The notes: generated by a model not told the origin, from the letters alone. DNA of 64,000 nucleotides from Chamaesiphon sp. 336R_metabinner_41 (GCA_025359915.1 JANYDE010000084.1:48987-112986), one strand, 5' to 3'; shown: positions 47,880 through 58,379, counted from the stretch's first letter. Program-made: numbers and translations.

Positions 47880-48767
47880 GTGAAGATCGGTATTGTTGGT
47901 ATTGGATTAATTGGCGCATCTCTGGGATGGGACTTTCGCCAAATGGGGCATCAAGTGATTGGTGTCAGCCGTCAGCAAGCTACTTGTGATATTGCCGAGC
48001 GGGAAGCGATTTGCGATCGAGCTAGTTGCGATTTAGCTAGTCTCAAAGCTACCGAGATGATCTTTATTTGTACGCCGATTGCTGCAATTATCCCAACGAT
48101 CGAGTTATTAATTCCTCATCTCCATCCTGATACCATTCTCACCGATGCTGCTTCCGTGAAAGGGGCAATCGTCGATCGAGCCACCGATTTATGGGCGAAT
48201 TTCGTCGGCGGACACCCGATGGCGGGGAATTCTGAGAGCGGGATAGCTGCATTTGAGAAGGGGCTATTTGCCGAGCGACCTTATGTTCTCACTCCTACGG
48301 CTCAAACTGCTCCTGTAGCCCTGGAAAGAGTGGCTGAGTTGATTCGATCGCTCCACTGTACCATTCATTATGCCACCCCTGCCCAGCACGATCTAGCAGT
48401 AGCATGGATTTCCCACTTACCGATTATGGTAAGCGCGAGTTTAATCGATGCTTGTTTGCATGAATCAGATCCGCTGATTCTGGACTTTGCCAAAAAGTTC
48501 GCCAGTACGGGGTTTAAAGATACCAGTCGCGTGGGCGGTGGTAATCCTGAGATGGGGATGATGATGGCAGAATATAATCGAGAGGCAATATTGCGATCGT
48601 TATATCAATATCGAGATCGATTGGATAGTATCATTGGATCGATCGAATCAAAACAATGGTCGGAGATTAAAGATTTGTTATCTACAAACCAATCTAACCG
48701 CACTAACTTTATCAACTGCTCTAGCTTGGAAAAAGACGGAGATTTCACCATTAGAAAAAATGTGTAA
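47880..48767 (+). CDS. tyrA: Arogenate/prephenate dehydrogenase
   Basis: TyrA performs the last or next-to-last step of tyrosine synthesis, oxidatively decarboxylating arogenate or prephenate. I start at the GTG at 47880, giving VKIGIVGIGLIGASLG and 295 residues; a TTG at 47832 would add 16 atypical residues. Motifs include ICTPIAAI, FVGGHPMAG(NSESGI), HDLAVAWISHLPIM and SRVGGGNPEMG. These match cyanobacterial TyrA, which uses NADP and prefers arogenate; that preference is inferred from family, not seen. It stands after the alcohol dehydrogenase gene and converges on a DUF29 gene. Confidence 0.92.
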   Translation: MKIGIVGIGLIGASLGWDFRQMGHQVIGVSRQQATCDIAEREAICDRASCDLASLKATEMIFICTPIAAIIPTIELLIPHLHPDTILTDAASVKGAIVDRATDLWANFVGGHPMAGNSESGIAAFEKGLFAERPYVLTPTAQTAPVALERVAELIRSLHCTIHYATPAQHDLAVAWISHLPIMVSASLIDACLHESDPLILDFAKKFASTGFKDTSRVGGGNPEMGMMMAEYNREAILRSLYQYRDRLDSIIGSIESKQWSEIKDLLSTNQSNRTNFINCSSLEKDGDFTIRKNV

Positions 48768-48780
48768 CTAATCGATTTGG

Positions 48781-49251
48781 TTAAACTCCATAAAAGTCCT
48801 CATCTAGAATCTGTTCGACTGAGAAAGGACAACTCATAGGATAGTCACTATCAGCAGGTACCCGTACTCCAAACTTCGCTAGACTTCCTTCCTTAATTGC
48901 TAACTTACGACTAGCATGATAAGCCTTTTCTATTGTTTCTAATAGTAAACTCTTCAGCGAAGGTGTATCCGCTAAATTGTCTAGAACTCTTTGACGATGT
49001 TCCAGTACGGAACTATACCAGCTTCCTTTCATTGATTCAGGTGCATCATTCTGTACTCGTAATTTGAGCAAATGTGCTAATAAAATAGTCAGATTACTTT
49101 TGAGAGCATTCTTTTCCGCTCTACCCAAATCAACTAACTCCTCAATCAAGTGTTCGACATCCAACGAGCTAAATTCGCGATTTTTTAACTGCTGAATAGT
49201 TTGCTCAATCCATAACTGTAAATCGCGATCGTATAATGTGTTAGTCATCAT
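48781..49251 (-). CDS. DUF29 family protein
   Basis: The 156-residue protein matches the DUF29 pattern common and multi-copy in cyanobacteria: YDRDLQLWIEQTIQQLKNREFSSLDVEHLIEEL at the start, GRAEKNALKSNLTILLAHLLKL in the middle, and a helical C-terminus. It is likely all-helical, cytosolic and of unknown function. The ATG at 49251 (or the second Met) starts the frame. It converges on tyrA with 13 bases between stops, and lies downstream of glnN beyond a strong terminator. Confidence 0.88.
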   Translation of the reverse strand: MMTNTLYDRDLQLWIEQTIQQLKNREFSSLDVEHLIEELVDLGRAEKNALKSNLTILLAHLLKLRVQNDAPESMKGSWYSSVLEHRQRVLDNLADTPSLKSLLLETIEKAYHASRKLAIKEGSLAKFGVRVPADSDYPMSCPFSVEQILDEDFYGV

Positions 49252-49287
49252 ATTTAACCTCGATACTTCAATTCGAGAAGTTTAAAA

Positions 49288-49314
49288 AAAGACCGTTCGA
49301 TTTGAACGGTCTTT
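49288..49314 (-). terminator. Rho-independent terminator of glnN
   Basis: AAAGACCGTTC pairs with GAACGGTCTTT around a five-base loop. Read leftward, the stem is followed by seven Ts. It lies 20 bases beyond the glnN stop codon. This is a textbook terminator for the leftward gene. Confidence 0.9.
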
Positions 49315-49333
49315 AACACAAATAAGTTAAATG

Positions 49334-51508
49334 TTATTTAATAAACAACATTTCTTGATAAGTAGGCAAGGGCCACATATCATCAGCTACTTCACCTTCG
49401 AGTCCATCTGCATACTTGCGGACATCATCCATTAATGGACGAACAGTTTTGACCAAGAATTGCATATGTGCTTCGGGGGAGTCAAAATCATGGCTGCTCA
49501 TCGCCGAGGCTAATTTGCTGACTGAATCCATCATTGATTTGGTCAATGTTGCCACAGTTTGAACATTTGCAGCATCAAAATCAATCCCGATTTCGGTAAG
49601 TCCAGCAATGGTGGTTGCTAAGTCAGTTAGATAACGGGTTGCGGCTGGATAAATCATGGTTTTGGCAATACTAATTACTAGTTTAGCTTCAACCTCGATC
49701 GACAGAATATACTGTTCGGCGTAAGTCTCATACCGACTTGCCAATTCTACTGGAGAGAGAATTCCCATCCCGCTAAATAGGCTGATGATTTCTGGCTCAT
49801 TCAATACAGGTAGAGCATCCGCTGTCGTCCGCAAGTTGCGTAAACCGCGTTCTTCTACCGCCATTTTGTGCCATTCTTCCGAATAACCATTGCCATTGAA
49901 TACCACTGCGCCGTGATTGTCGATCACTTCTTTGAGGACGATTTCAATTGATTTATTTAATTCAGTCCCTTTGGCTAGTTCAGCTTCCAATTTGTCAGCC
50001 ATCCAAGTTAAGGAATCAGCTAACATCGTATTCATAGCCACTAATGGCCCTGCTACCGACTGTCCAGAACCAACTGCACGGAACTCAAAACGGTTGCCAG
50101 TAAACGCAAAAGGTGAAGTCCGGTTGCGATCGCCAGCATCTTTTGGCAATTGTGGCAAGGTATCTACACCAATATTCATGATTCCTTTCTCGGTGGAACC
50201 TTTTAACGCACCCTGCTTAATTTGCTCGAATACATCTTGGAGTTGAGAGCCTAGATAAACGGACATAATCGCTGGTGGAGCTTCATTCGCACCCAAACGG
50301 TGGTCATTACTAGCGGTAGCAATGACGGCGCGTAATAATGGCCCGTATTTGTGAACGCCACGAATAACGGCACCACAGAAAACTAGGAATTGAACATTAG
50401 AGTGAGGATTGTCGCCTGGATCTAATAAATTGCCCTGGGTGGAATTTCCAACAGACCAGTTAACGTGTTTACCAGAGCCATTAATTCCGGCGAATGGCTT
50501 CTCATGCAGCAGGCACATGAAGCCGTGTTTTTTGGCAGTAATCTTCAGAATTGTCATCAACAATTGCTGATGATCCGTTGCTACGTTTGCCGCTTCATAG
50601 TAAGGAGCGATTTCAAACTGACCTGGCGCAACTTCGTTGTGACGAGTCTTCGCTGGAATGCCGAGGCGGTAGAGTCTTTCCTCTACATCCTGCATGTAAA
50701 CTTGAACCCGCTCTGGAATTGCTCCAAAGTAGTGGTCATCAAATTGTTGTCCTTTTGCTGGTGGCTTCCCAAATAGGGTTCTACCCGCCAGTAACAGGTC
50801 AGGACGACTATTTGCGAAATTAGTATCAACCAGGAAGTACTCTTGCTCTGCGCCGCAGCTAGAGTTGACTGGAGCGATGTTGGTGTTGCCGAGGACTTTC
50901 AAGACGCGAGTGGCAGCTTTGTTCATCGCCGCGTTGGAACGCAGTAGGGGTGTTTTCTTGTCTAAAGCTTCCCCAGTCCACGATACAAATGCTGTCGGAA
51001 TGCACAAGGTGGAACCATTATCAGTTTCCATGATAAAAGCGGGGCTAGTCACATCCCATGCGGTATAACCACGCGCTTCAAAAGTGGAACGGATCCCACC
51101 GTTAGGGAAAGAGGAACCATCGGGTTCACCTTGGACGAGCAATTTACCTGCAAACTCGGAAATCACCGAGCCATCACTTTGAACGGAAATAAAACCGTCA
51201 TGCTTTTCTGCAGTACCATTGGTCAAAGGATAGAAGACGTGAGCATAATAAAGTGCGCCTTTGGAAATCGCCCAATCTTTCATTGCAACTGCTACAGAGT
51301 CAGCAACGGAGATATTTAATTTTTCGCCTGTTTGGATCGTCTTTTTGACAGACTTAAATATATCCTTGGGTAGACTTTCCTGCATCTTCGCTAAGGTGAA
51401 GACATCAGTCGCCCACAAATCCTCTAACCGTCTGGATGCCTTGGGGGGCATTGGCTCGCGGTTGGTGATTTGATAAATTGCTTGCATCCGAGATTCGTTT
51501 CCACTCAC
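49334..51508 (-). CDS. glnN: Glutamine synthetase type III
   Basis: GlnN makes glutamine from glutamate, ammonia and ATP and in cyanobacteria is typically induced by nitrogen starvation. The 724 residues are the GSIII length, far longer than GSI. N-terminal [18 protein letters not shown], the [10 protein letters not shown] and [19 protein letters not shown] blocks, the ammonia/ATP-site SGKHVNWS, and [18 protein letters not shown] are all present. The ATG at 51508 is followed by [19 protein letters not shown] strong terminator follows the gene. NtcA control is usual for glnN, but I see no perfect GTA-N8-TAC upstream. Confidence 0.95.
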   Translation of the reverse strand: MSGNESRMQAIYQITNREPMPPKASRRLEDLWATDVFTLAKMQESLPKDIFKSVKKTIQTGEKLNISVADSVAVAMKDWAISKGALYYAHVFYPLTNGTAEKHDGFISVQSDGSVISEFAGKLLVQGEPDGSSFPNGGIRSTFEARGYTAWDVTSPAFIMETDNGSTLCIPTAFVSWTGEALDKKTPLLRSNAAMNKAATRVLKVLGNTNIAPVNSSCGAEQEYFLVDTNFANSRPDLLLAGRTLFGKPPAKGQQFDDHYFGAIPERVQVYMQDVEERLYRLGIPAKTRHNEVAPGQFEIAPYYEAANVATDHQQLLMTILKITAKKHGFMCLLHEKPFAGINGSGKHVNWSVGNSTQGNLLDPGDNPHSNVQFLVFCGAVIRGVHKYGPLLRAVIATASNDHRLGANEAPPAIMSVYLGSQLQDVFEQIKQGALKGSTEKGIMNIGVDTLPQLPKDAGDRNRTSPFAFTGNRFEFRAVGSGQSVAGPLVAMNTMLADSLTWMADKLEAELAKGTELNKSIEIVLKEVIDNHGAVVFNGNGYSEEWHKMAVEERGLRNLRTTADALPVLNEPEIISLFSGMGILSPVELASRYETYAEQYILSIEVEAKLVISIAKTMIYPAATRYLTDLATTIAGLTEIGIDFDAANVQTVATLTKSMMDSVSKLASAMSSHDFDSPEAHMQFLVKTVRPLMDDVRKYADGLEGEVADDMWPLPTYQEMLFIK

Positions 51509-51968
51509 AGCTTTTTTCCTCTTTGGCTTTTGATATGTTAAATAATAATTGCGATCGATACCTAATTTTAGGTAGCTAGGATACCGATTTTCAGCGATGG
51601 TTGTGTGTTCGACAATGTTTTCGCTGTGAAGTCACAAGTTCAGTGTCGGCAATCAAATACAGGCAAGACTCGGCGAAGGATCTGAACCTAGTTGGGTGTA
51701 AGATCGAACGAATCTAGTAATCTGTCTAATTTAGGTCACTGACTCGGTTTGAGATATTATCTCATGGTAGCGTCAGATCTGGAAATTTTCTAGCAATAAC
51801 AGGCTATTCTGCCCCCATCAACGGCTGGTGATGGCGGTCACAAATTATTGATAGATAACAAAAAACTCGACAGTCGATTAAATTAAGTTATGATAGAGAT
51901 TGTGACCAAAGTTGTTGTTAAACTTCTCGCCACAACAAAATAATTCATTTTTTTGGCATAGTTTTCAA
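51509..51968. other. 460-bp spacer upstream of glnN
   Basis: This contains the glnN promoter region. Two small inverted repeats adjoin at 51559-51585: TACCTAA-TT-TTAGGTA and GGTA-N7-TACC. The second resembles an NtcA box but has seven rather than eight bases between halves. No glutamine riboswitch core was recognised. No other gene is visible apart from the small one beginning at 51969. Confidence 0.5.
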
Positions 51969-52157
51969 ATGAGTATCTCTACCCCTACACCCGCCAACGA
52001 TACCTCGGTTTGGACTAGTCTCAAACAAGCGATATCAGCTAGTTCGGGGTTTCAAAACTGGGCATCACAACTATCTACGCTAGAGCAAAAGAATCTCAAT
52101 CTTGATGCTCGCGTTCAAAAGTATCTCCGCGAAACTCTCGAGACTTTAGCATATTAA
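51969..52157 (+). CDS. Small hypothetical protein, 62 aa
   Basis: I do not recognise the family. From the ATG at 51969 the product is 62 residues, hydrophilic and mostly helical, with SVWTSLKQAISASSGFQNW and YLRETLETLAY at the end. A longer frame starting at 51912 would add an atypical NNSFFWHSFQ leader. It is followed at once by a terminator-like palindrome, which supports its being a transcription unit. The divergent neighbour upstream is glnN, so both may share the same control region. Confidence 0.65.
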   Translation: MSISTPTPANDTSVWTSLKQAISASSGFQNWASQLSTLEQKNLNLDARVQKYLRETLETLAY

Positions 52158-52171
52158 ATCTTTGTGACGAC

Positions 52172-52205
52172 AGAAACCCGACTTTTTCAAAAAAGTCGGG
52201 TTTCT
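52172..52205. terminator. AGAAACCCGACT palindrome between convergent genes
   Basis: AGAAACCCGACTTTTT pairs with AAAAAGTCGGGTTTCT around two bases. It lies between the small gene and the sufS stop, which converge. It is a variant of the AGATCCCCGACT palindromes at 25845 and 32414. The A/T tracts in the arms would permit termination in both directions. Confidence 0.75.
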
Positions 52206-52229
52206 AGCCATAATGGTCGATTTGAACAA

Positions 52230-53489
52230 TTAGCTAAATATACTATCAAAGAACTCGATCGATTCTTGCAGAGATGCGATGAAAGTATCGATTTCTCCTC
52301 TGGTATTATAGAAGTGTAAACTCGCTCTCGCTGTCGATTGTGCTTTGATAAACCGATGCAGTGGTTGGGTGCAATGATGTCCCGCCCGAATTGCAATACC
52401 TGCTTGATCTAACATCGTCGAAAGATCGTGAGGATGAACTTCTCCGCAAGTAAAAGCAGCTAGTGCAGCGCGTTCTTTTGGTGCTTTTGGCCCATATATT
52501 CTCACCTGAGGTAGCTTTGTTAACTTATCCATTAAATAGGTGGTCAATTCTGCTTCATAAGCATGAATTTTGTCCATCCCAATGTTAGTTAAATAATCAA
52601 TCGCCGCACCTAATCCAATCGCTTCAGCAATCGCTGGAGTACCTGCTTCAAACTTGTGCGGTAAATCTGCATAAGTCGCATTTTCGAGAAATACGTCAGC
52701 AATCATTTCACCACCACCCAAGAAAGGTGGCATCGATCGCATCAAATTTAGCTTACCATATAAGAAGCCAATCCCAGTTGGAGCGCACATCTTATGCCCC
52801 GAAGCCACCAACCAATCGCAATCTAAATCCTGAACATCGATCGGTAAATGTGGCGCACTCTGACAAGCATCAATTAATACCTTAGCACCATATTGATGGG
52901 CTAGAGCCGTAATTTCCTTGACGGGATTGATACAACCTAATGTATTAGAAATATGGACGATCGAGACTAATTTTGTTTTATCATTTACTAATGATTGATA
53001 ATGTCCAAAATCGAACTCTTCCTCTGGCGTAAGCTGGACAAATTTAAGCCGAGCACCTGTTTTTTGAGCGACTAATTGCCAAGGAATCAGATTACTATGA
53101 TGCTCCATCACCGAGAGAATCACCTCATCACCCCGTTGCAGATTACTCAAACCCCAACTATAAGCAACTAAATTAATCGCTTCCGTCGCATTGCGCGTAT
53201 AAATAATCTCTTGCGAAGAAGCCGCATTCACAAATTTAGCAATCTTTTCTCGCGCACCTTCATAAGCATCCGTCGCTTCCGCACTCAGCGTATGGACACC
53301 GCGATGAACATTGGCATTATAGTGACTATAATAATGCTCCAGCGCGTGAATCACCGCATGAGGTTTCTGGGAAGTCGCCGCATTATCAAGGTAAACTAGT
53401 GGCTTACCATGCACCTCCCGATGGAGAATCGGAAAATCTGCACGTACAGACTCAGCCAGATTTAAAGTTTTAGTTTGAATAAAAGTCAT
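52230..53489 (-). CDS. sufS: SufS-type cysteine desulfurase
   Basis: SufS removes sulfur from cysteine using PLP and passes it to the SufBCD scaffold for Fe-S assembly. From the ATG at 53489 the protein is 419 residues; an upstream ATG at 53552 would add 21. Motifs are [37 protein letters not shown], the PLP lysine in [14 protein letters not shown], and [11 protein letters not shown] with the catalytic cysteine. It is the last of the leftward suf genes and follows sufD closely (13 bases if the upstream ATG is used). It is cytosolic. Confidence 0.94.
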   Translation of the reverse strand: MTFIQTKTLNLAESVRADFPILHREVHGKPLVYLDNAATSQKPHAVIHALEHYYSHYNANVHRGVHTLSAEATDAYEGAREKIAKFVNAASSQEIIYTRNATEAINLVAYSWGLSNLQRGDEVILSVMEHHSNLIPWQLVAQKTGARLKFVQLTPEEEFDFGHYQSLVNDKTKLVSIVHISNTLGCINPVKEITALAHQYGAKVLIDACQSAPHLPIDVQDLDCDWLVASGHKMCAPTGIGFLYGKLNLMRSMPPFLGGGEMIADVFLENATYADLPHKFEAGTPAIAEAIGLGAAIDYLTNIGMDKIHAYEAELTTYLMDKLTKLPQVRIYGPKAPKERAALAAFTCGEVHPHDLSTMLDQAGIAIRAGHHCTQPLHRFIKAQSTARASLHFYNTRGEIDTFIASLQESIEFFDSIFS

Positions 53490-53565
53490 ATTAGGATCGA
53501 TGTTCCTGGTAAGATTTTGAATCAGTCGTTGGATGCGGCTTCCTCTAGTCATTTATTGCCAATGT

Positions 53566-54843
53566 TTAGCTAGCTTTGAATGCTTTTACTGCTACTGCTA
53601 GTTTTTCACGTACTGAAGCAACGGGGATTCGATCGATAATCTCTACAGCAAAAGCATTAATTAATAATATTTTAGCGGTTTCCACATCCAAACCTCGACT
53701 TTGGAGATAAAAAATCTCATCGTCTTCCAATTGGCTGACAGTTGCACCGTGGGAACATTTAACATTATCCGCCGTAATTTCGAGCTGCGGCTTGGTATCA
53801 ATCCTCGCGGTAGATGATAGCAGCAGATTCCGATTCAGTTGTCCCGCATTGGTTTGTTGGGCGGCTTGGGGCACAAATACCTTACCATTAAAAATTGCGT
53901 GAGCGCGATCGTCTACGATACATTTATGCAATTGATTCGTGGTACCGTTAGGCTTAGTTAACGCGATCGTACTATGTGTATCAGATTCCTGCTCTCCATT
54001 TACCATCGCTAAACCATTGAGATTGGTTTCCGTCGCTGCGCCGATTTGGAAGATTTCCCAGTTATGGCGAGAAAGTTTGGAGCCAAGATCGATCGAGTTA
54101 CCCGTATAGGAACTATGCTGAGACTGGGAAACTGCTGTCTTCCCAATATGAATAGCGGTGATATCCTCATCCTGAATCCGAGTATGGTTCAGCGTCGCCG
54201 TATTCCCCAGCCAGATTTCAGTAACGGCGTTATTAAAGTAAAGATGGTTAGGAATCGACGTATGTAGATATTCCTGAATCACCGTCGCATTGCTACCAGC
54301 TTCCATCACGATTAGAGTGCGCGGTTGAATCGCCACAGCCACATCATCGACAGTCGCAATAAATAATAACTGAATCGGCGAATCATAAGAGCTATCTTTC
54401 TCTAGCCACACAACCGCAGCCTCATTAATACCCGCCGTATTAATCGCCGTAAAGACTTCCTCACCACCAGGCTGTTTACCTAGATAATCAGTCACCGCTA
54501 ATCCCGCATCGATAGCAGCGGCTAAATTCCCGATGAATACCCCCGCAGGTAAATTCGCAATGCTGGAATATTCAGGCTCGTAGATCCCATTCACAAACAC
54601 CAGACGGCTATCAGGAGCCTCTGGAATGACTAAACCGTTAATATTAACTGGCGGTAGTTGTGGGCTTGGTGCAGCGAATGTTTGCGCCAGCAGCGGAGAC
54701 AAATTAGTAAATCTCCATTCCTCATCTCGATTGGTGGGGATAGTTTCCTCCTGGAGATATGCAGACGCTTGGGTGCGAATATCTTGGAGTTGGGGGTTGG
54801 CTGGAGGCGTGAGTGGGATGAGTTGGGTGAGAGTTGCTGTCAT
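53566..54843 (-). CDS. sufD: Fe-S assembly scaffold subunit SufD
   Basis: SufD partners with SufB and SufC in the SufBC2D scaffold that builds Fe-S clusters. The 425 residues show the beta-helix core with VVWLEKDSSYDSPIQLLF, GSNATVIQEYL and the C-terminal VKCSHGATVSQLEDDEIFYLQSRGLD, which contains the conserved histidine near the SufB interface. It begins at an ATG at 54843. It is upstream of sufS and 241 bases after sufC; that gap contains two dispersed repeats, which is unusual in an operon. Confidence 0.94.
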   Translation of the reverse strand: MTATLTQLIPLTPPANPQLQDIRTQASAYLQEETIPTNRDEEWRFTNLSPLLAQTFAAPSPQLPPVNINGLVIPEAPDSRLVFVNGIYEPEYSSIANLPAGVFIGNLAAAIDAGLAVTDYLGKQPGGEEVFTAINTAGINEAAVVWLEKDSSYDSPIQLLFIATVDDVAVAIQPRTLIVMEAGSNATVIQEYLHTSIPNHLYFNNAVTEIWLGNTATLNHTRIQDEDITAIHIGKTAVSQSQHSSYTGNSIDLGSKLSRHNWEIFQIGAATETNLNGLAMVNGEQESDTHSTIALTKPNGTTNQLHKCIVDDRAHAIFNGKVFVPQAAQQTNAGQLNRNLLLSSTARIDTKPQLEITADNVKCSHGATVSQLEDDEIFYLQSRGLDVETAKILLINAFAVEIIDRIPVASVREKLAVAVKAFKAS

Positions 54844-55084
54844 TATCGATTTTGGATTTTGGATTATCTAACTTAGATCCCTATCCCTGCTGGCGTGCAA
54901 AATCCCCTCCTCGGAGGGGTGCCCGTCGGGCGGGGTGGGTAGATCTCCGCAGCACATCAAACAGTCTGTGCATGGGAGATATCATTCGAGAGAGACTTGT
55001 GGGGTTGGGCAGGTTTGCACAGTCATTAACAGTTTTCAGCAGAGTTTATAGCATAAACCTGCCCCTACAGATCCGTGTTTGCGA
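54844..55084. repeat. Dispersed repeats between sufC and sufD
   Basis: AAAATCCCCTCCTCGGAGGGGTGCC and GCGGGGTGGGTAGATCTCCGC occupy 54896-54954, an inverted match of the sequence at 58732-58789. A second inverted pair, GCAGGTTT/AAACCTGC, lies at 55010-55063. No coding frame is seen. Confidence 0.8.
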
Positions 55085-55867
55085 TTATACGTTCGCTGTT
55101 TGCGGCTCCGTCACCCAGTCATAGCCCTTCGCCTCCAATTCCAGCGCGAGTTCCTTCCCGCCGCTAGTCAGGATTTGTCCATTCGCCATCACATGGACAA
55201 AATCAGGAATAATATAATCCAGCAACCGCTGATAATGCGTAATCACCAACATCGAATTATCCTGATTCGACAACTGATTCACACCATTAGCCACAATTTT
55301 CAGCGCGTCGATATCCAAACCCGAATCAGTCTCATCAAGAATCGCTAAACTAGGCTGCAAAATCGCCATCTGCAAGATCTCGTTCCGCTTTTTCTCACCA
55401 CCAGAGAAACCTTCGTTCACGCTCCGGCTGAGGAAAGCAGGATTCATTTTGACAATATCTAATTTGGCTTGAATCAGTTCATCAAAATCAAATACATCTA
55501 ACTCTTCCAATCCCAGGTGTTTTTGGCGAGAATTGTAAGCAACACGGAGGAAGTCGAGATTACTCACACCAGGAATTTCCAGCGGATATTGGAATGCGAG
55601 GAATACACCAGAACGCGCGCGATCCTGTGGCTCTAAGTCAAATAGGTTTTCACCTTTATAAGTGACTTCTCCACCTGTAACTGTATATGCTGGATGCCCA
55701 GCTAATACTTTTGACAATGTACTTTTGCCAGAACCATTTGGTCCCATGATAGCGTGAATTTCGCCCGCTTTGATTTCGATATTTAATCCTTTGAGGATAG
55801 GCGTACCATCGACTTCGGCAGTAAGATTTTTAACTGATAATATTACTGGGCTATTAGGATTAATCAT
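55085..55867 (-). CDS. sufC: Fe-S assembly ATPase SufC
   Basis: SufC is the ABC-type ATPase of the SufBC2D scaffold; it drives shape changes during cluster assembly and is not a transporter. The 260 residues show Walker [19 protein letters not shown], the Q-loop [14 protein letters not shown], the signature [11 protein letters not shown] and Walker [18 protein letters not shown]. Its ATG is at 55867. In most cyanobacteria it follows sufB directly; here about 1 kb with a small monooxygenase and a broken Uma2 gene intervene. Confidence 0.95.
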   Translation of the reverse strand: MINPNSPVILSVKNLTAEVDGTPILKGLNIEIKAGEIHAIMGPNGSGKSTLSKVLAGHPAYTVTGGEVTYKGENLFDLEPQDRARSGVFLAFQYPLEIPGVSNLDFLRVAYNSRQKHLGLEELDVFDFDELIQAKLDIVKMNPAFLSRSVNEGFSGGEKKRNEILQMAILQPSLAILDETDSGLDIDALKIVANGVNQLSNQDNSMLVITHYQRLLDYIIPDFVHVMANGQILTSGGKELALELEAKGYDWVTEPQTANV

Positions 55868-55949
55868 ATTAATATTCGTTTAATTTAATTTTAAAGTTTT
55901 CTAGTTATAGCGGGTCTTTGATTATACCATCATCAAATTGCGATCGATC

Positions 55950-56348
55950 TTATCCCACCTTCAGCCAGCCAAAGACATCACCAGCAGTTAATTTAATAGA
56001 TCGAGCAAACTCAGGTACAATTAATTCAGCTTCGAGCAGATCCACTACTTGCACTTGCCTATCCGGTTGATAAACTAAGATCATCTTCTCGGCAGGATCG
56101 ATTAGCCATCCCACTTCAGTACCACGATCTAAACAATGAAGAATATTCTTAATTACTTTAGTCGTACTTTGGTCTGGAGATAAGATTTCAATCACCCAAT
56201 CAGGTGCAGTTGTCACCACATTAGAAACCTCGCCATCATCATCTTTGGGAATATTTTCATTCTTTAATACAACTACATCAGGTACGATCAATCGACCCCC
56301 AAAAGTACATCTTAATTCTGGAAATGAGATCGCTATCTTTGATTCCAT
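55950..56348 (-). pseudogene. Uma2 (DUF820) family nuclease, 5'-truncated
   Basis: The 132 residues align with the C-terminal two thirds of Uma2-type PD-(D/E)XK proteins common in cyanobacteria: ELRCTFGGRLIVPDVVVLKN, a PDWVIEILSPDQ motif with the acidic residues, and GTEVGWLIDPAEK. The usual N-terminal ~55-60 residues (E-Y-I-D-G-type segment) are missing. Immediately upstream is an 84-bp MITE-like repeat, so an insertion or deletion probably removed the 5' end. The remaining frame is intact and an internal ATG at 56348 exists. Function is probably lost or altered. It interrupts the suf gene order. Confidence 0.75.
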
Positions 56349-56373
56349 TAAAATAGAATTAATGAAAGTAATC

Positions 56374-56457
56374 GTAGGTTGGGTTGAGCCTCGAAACCCA
56401 AAGTTTCTAGGGTATTGTTGTGCTTGTTGGGTTTCGCTATCGCTCTACCCAACCTAC
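56374..56457. repeat. 84-bp MITE-like inverted-repeat element, copy 2
   Basis: The ends are perfect inverted repeats GTAGGTTGGGT and ACCCAACCTAC, with an inner pair GAAACCCAA/TTGGGTTTC. It lies at the truncated 5' edge of the Uma2 gene. Its sister is at 21964-22049. Confidence 0.85.
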
Positions 56458-56480
56458 AAATTTTCAACTCTAAAAGCTGG

Positions 56481-56771
56481 CTAATTAACGATTTTATAAT
56501 GTTCAACAGTCGGAAAAGGATCGTAAAAGTGGTGCAAAAGAGATCGCCATTTCTGATATTCTGGCGATTGTCTAAACCCGATTGTGTGATCTTCCAACTT
56601 TTTCCAACGCACTAGCAAAATATACTGATTCTCAATTTCCAAACATCGTTGGAGTTCGTGAGATATATATCCATTCATTGTAGCAATGATACTGGATGCA
56701 GTTTGAAAGACTGTTTCAAACTCGCAGTTTGAACCATCTTTAATATTTAGAATGGCAACTTCTAGAATCAT
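56481..56771 (-). CDS. Antibiotic biosynthesis monooxygenase-like small protein
   Basis: This 96-residue ABM-fold protein resembles small heme-binding or quinol monooxygenase-like proteins. Features are VAILNIKDGSNCEFETVFQTASSI near the start, GYISHELQRCLE, YILLVRWKKLEDHTIGFRQS and an EYQKW turn. The dimeric alpha-beta barrel fold is expected. Substrate is unknown; such proteins often act on quinones. It lies inside the suf group between sufB and the truncated Uma2 gene, in the same direction, so it could be co-transcribed with sufB. Confidence 0.75.
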   Translation of the reverse strand: MILEVAILNIKDGSNCEFETVFQTASSIIATMNGYISHELQRCLEIENQYILLVRWKKLEDHTIGFRQSPEYQKWRSLLHHFYDPFPTVEHYKIVN

Positions 56772-56781
56772 CAGAGATAGT

Positions 56782-56802
56782 AGAGTGGGAATTGCCCACT
56801 CT
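56782..56802. repeat. AGAGTGGG/CCCACTCT hairpin after sufB
   Basis: An eight-pair stem with a five-base loop lies in the spacer between sufB and the ABM gene. It resembles other GTGGGCA-type palindromes in this genome. No T-run follows. Confidence 0.55.
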
Positions 56803-56879
56803 GCAAAATACAGTCGATAATTTAGTCCGCGTAGGCGGACTTTGCAACACTAGCCACGATTTCAATCGTAGGCTTCTAA

Positions 56880-58319
56880 TTAACCAACAGTACCTTCCAA
56901 TTTCAGACTCAACAATCTGTCGGCTTCGACAGCAAATTCCATCGGCAATTGATTAAAGACATCCTTACAAAACCCACTAATCATCATCGAGATTGCATCC
57001 TCTTGGGAAATTCCCCGTTGAGCGAAGAAGAATAACTGATCCTCACCGATTTTAGAAGTTGAGGCTTCGTGTTCGACTTTGGCAGTTTGATTCTGAACTT
57101 GGATATAGGGGAATGTATTCGCCTGCGCTCTGTCGCCAATTAGCATCGAGTCACATTGGGAATAATTTCTTGCTCCTTTTGCTGTCGGATTCATTTTGAC
57201 TAAACCGCGATAGCTATTCTTCGATTTTCCGGCGGAAATACCTTTAGAAATGATCGTACTTTTGGTATTTTTACCAACGTGGATCATCTTGGTTCCGGTG
57301 TCGGCTTGTTGAAGGTTATTAGTCAGCGCGACGGAATAAAATTCACCGACGGAATTATCGCCGACGAGGACGCAACTGGGATATTTCCAAGTAATTGCTG
57401 AACCTGTTTCTACTTGCGTCCAGGAAATCTTAGAGTTTACACCTTTACATAAGCCGCGTTTGGTGACGAAGTTGTAGATCCCACCTTTACCAGTTTCATC
57501 GCCTGCGTACCAGTTTTGGACGGTGGAATATTTAATTTCAGCGTTATCCAATACCACCAATTCGACGACGGCGGCGTGAAGTTGATTGGTGTCGAATGCG
57601 GGTGCTGTACAGCCTTCGAGATAGGTGACGGATGCACCTTCATCGGCGATGATTAATGTCCGTTCAAATTGTCCGCTATCGCCAGTATTGATCCGAAAAT
57701 AGGTGGATAAATCCATCGGACATTTGGTACCTTTGGGGATGTAGACAAAGGAACCGTCACTAAATACGGCAGAGTTTAAGGCTGCAAAGAAATTATCGGC
57801 GATCGGCACCACACTTCCCAAGTATTTTTCGATTAGTTCGGGATATTCTTTGACGGCTTCGGAAATCGAGCAGAATACCACGCCTTCTTTGGCTAATTGT
57901 GCCTTAAAGGTGGTGCCGATCGAGACGCTATCAAATACCGCATCGACAGCGACATTCGAGAGCCGCTTTTGCTCATTCAGGGATATCCCCAACTTCTCAA
58001 AGGTTTCGAGCAACACAGGATCGACTTCATCCAAACTATCCAATTTTTTGGCAGCTTGTTTAGGTGCGGAGTAATAGATGATATCGTTGTAATCGATCGC
58101 TGGATAGTCCACATGGGGCCAAGTCGGTTCGGTCATCTTCAACCACTGGCGATAGGCTCTGAGCCGGAAGTTGAGCAAAAATTCTGGCTCATCCTTCTTG
58201 GATGAAATCAACCTTACGATATCCTCATTCAAACCACGGGGAATCTGATCTGACTCAATATCAGTCACAAAGCCGTACTTGTAGGGTTGATTAACTAAGT
58301 TTTGGACTATAGTACTCAT
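56880..58319 (-). CDS. sufB: Fe-S assembly scaffold subunit SufB
   Basis: SufB is the core of the SufBC2D scaffold on which Fe-S clusters are assembled. The 479 residues include [23 protein letters not shown] near the N-terminus, [53 protein letters not shown], and the cluster-region cysteine in [17 protein letters not shown] with [23 protein letters not shown]. It starts at an ATG at 58319. Two SufR operator sites lie upstream, but a repeat-rich stretch of about 285 bases separates them from the gene. Confidence 0.96.
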   Translation of the reverse strand: MSTIVQNLVNQPYKYGFVTDIESDQIPRGLNEDIVRLISSKKDEPEFLLNFRLRAYRQWLKMTEPTWPHVDYPAIDYNDIIYYSAPKQAAKKLDSLDEVDPVLLETFEKLGISLNEQKRLSNVAVDAVFDSVSIGTTFKAQLAKEGVVFCSISEAVKEYPELIEKYLGSVVPIADNFFAALNSAVFSDGSFVYIPKGTKCPMDLSTYFRINTGDSGQFERTLIIADEGASVTYLEGCTAPAFDTNQLHAAVVELVVLDNAEIKYSTVQNWYAGDETGKGGIYNFVTKRGLCKGVNSKISWTQVETGSAITWKYPSCVLVGDNSVGEFYSVALTNNLQQADTGTKMIHVGKNTKSTIISKGISAGKSKNSYRGLVKMNPTAKGARNYSQCDSMLIGDRAQANTFPYIQVQNQTAKVEHEASTSKIGEDQLFFFAQRGISQEDAISMMISGFCKDVFNQLPMEFAVEADRLLSLKLEGTVG

Positions 58320-58379
58320 CGATCGCCTGTGTTCTCTCTAGAATAAGGATTGGATAATATTAATTTGGTGTTGGTGCGT

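Noticed and set aside
51509..51910. Glutamine riboswitch or perfect NtcA box upstream of glnN
   Set aside because: The riboswitch core was not found, and the only GTA...TAC pair has seven bases between halves rather than eight.
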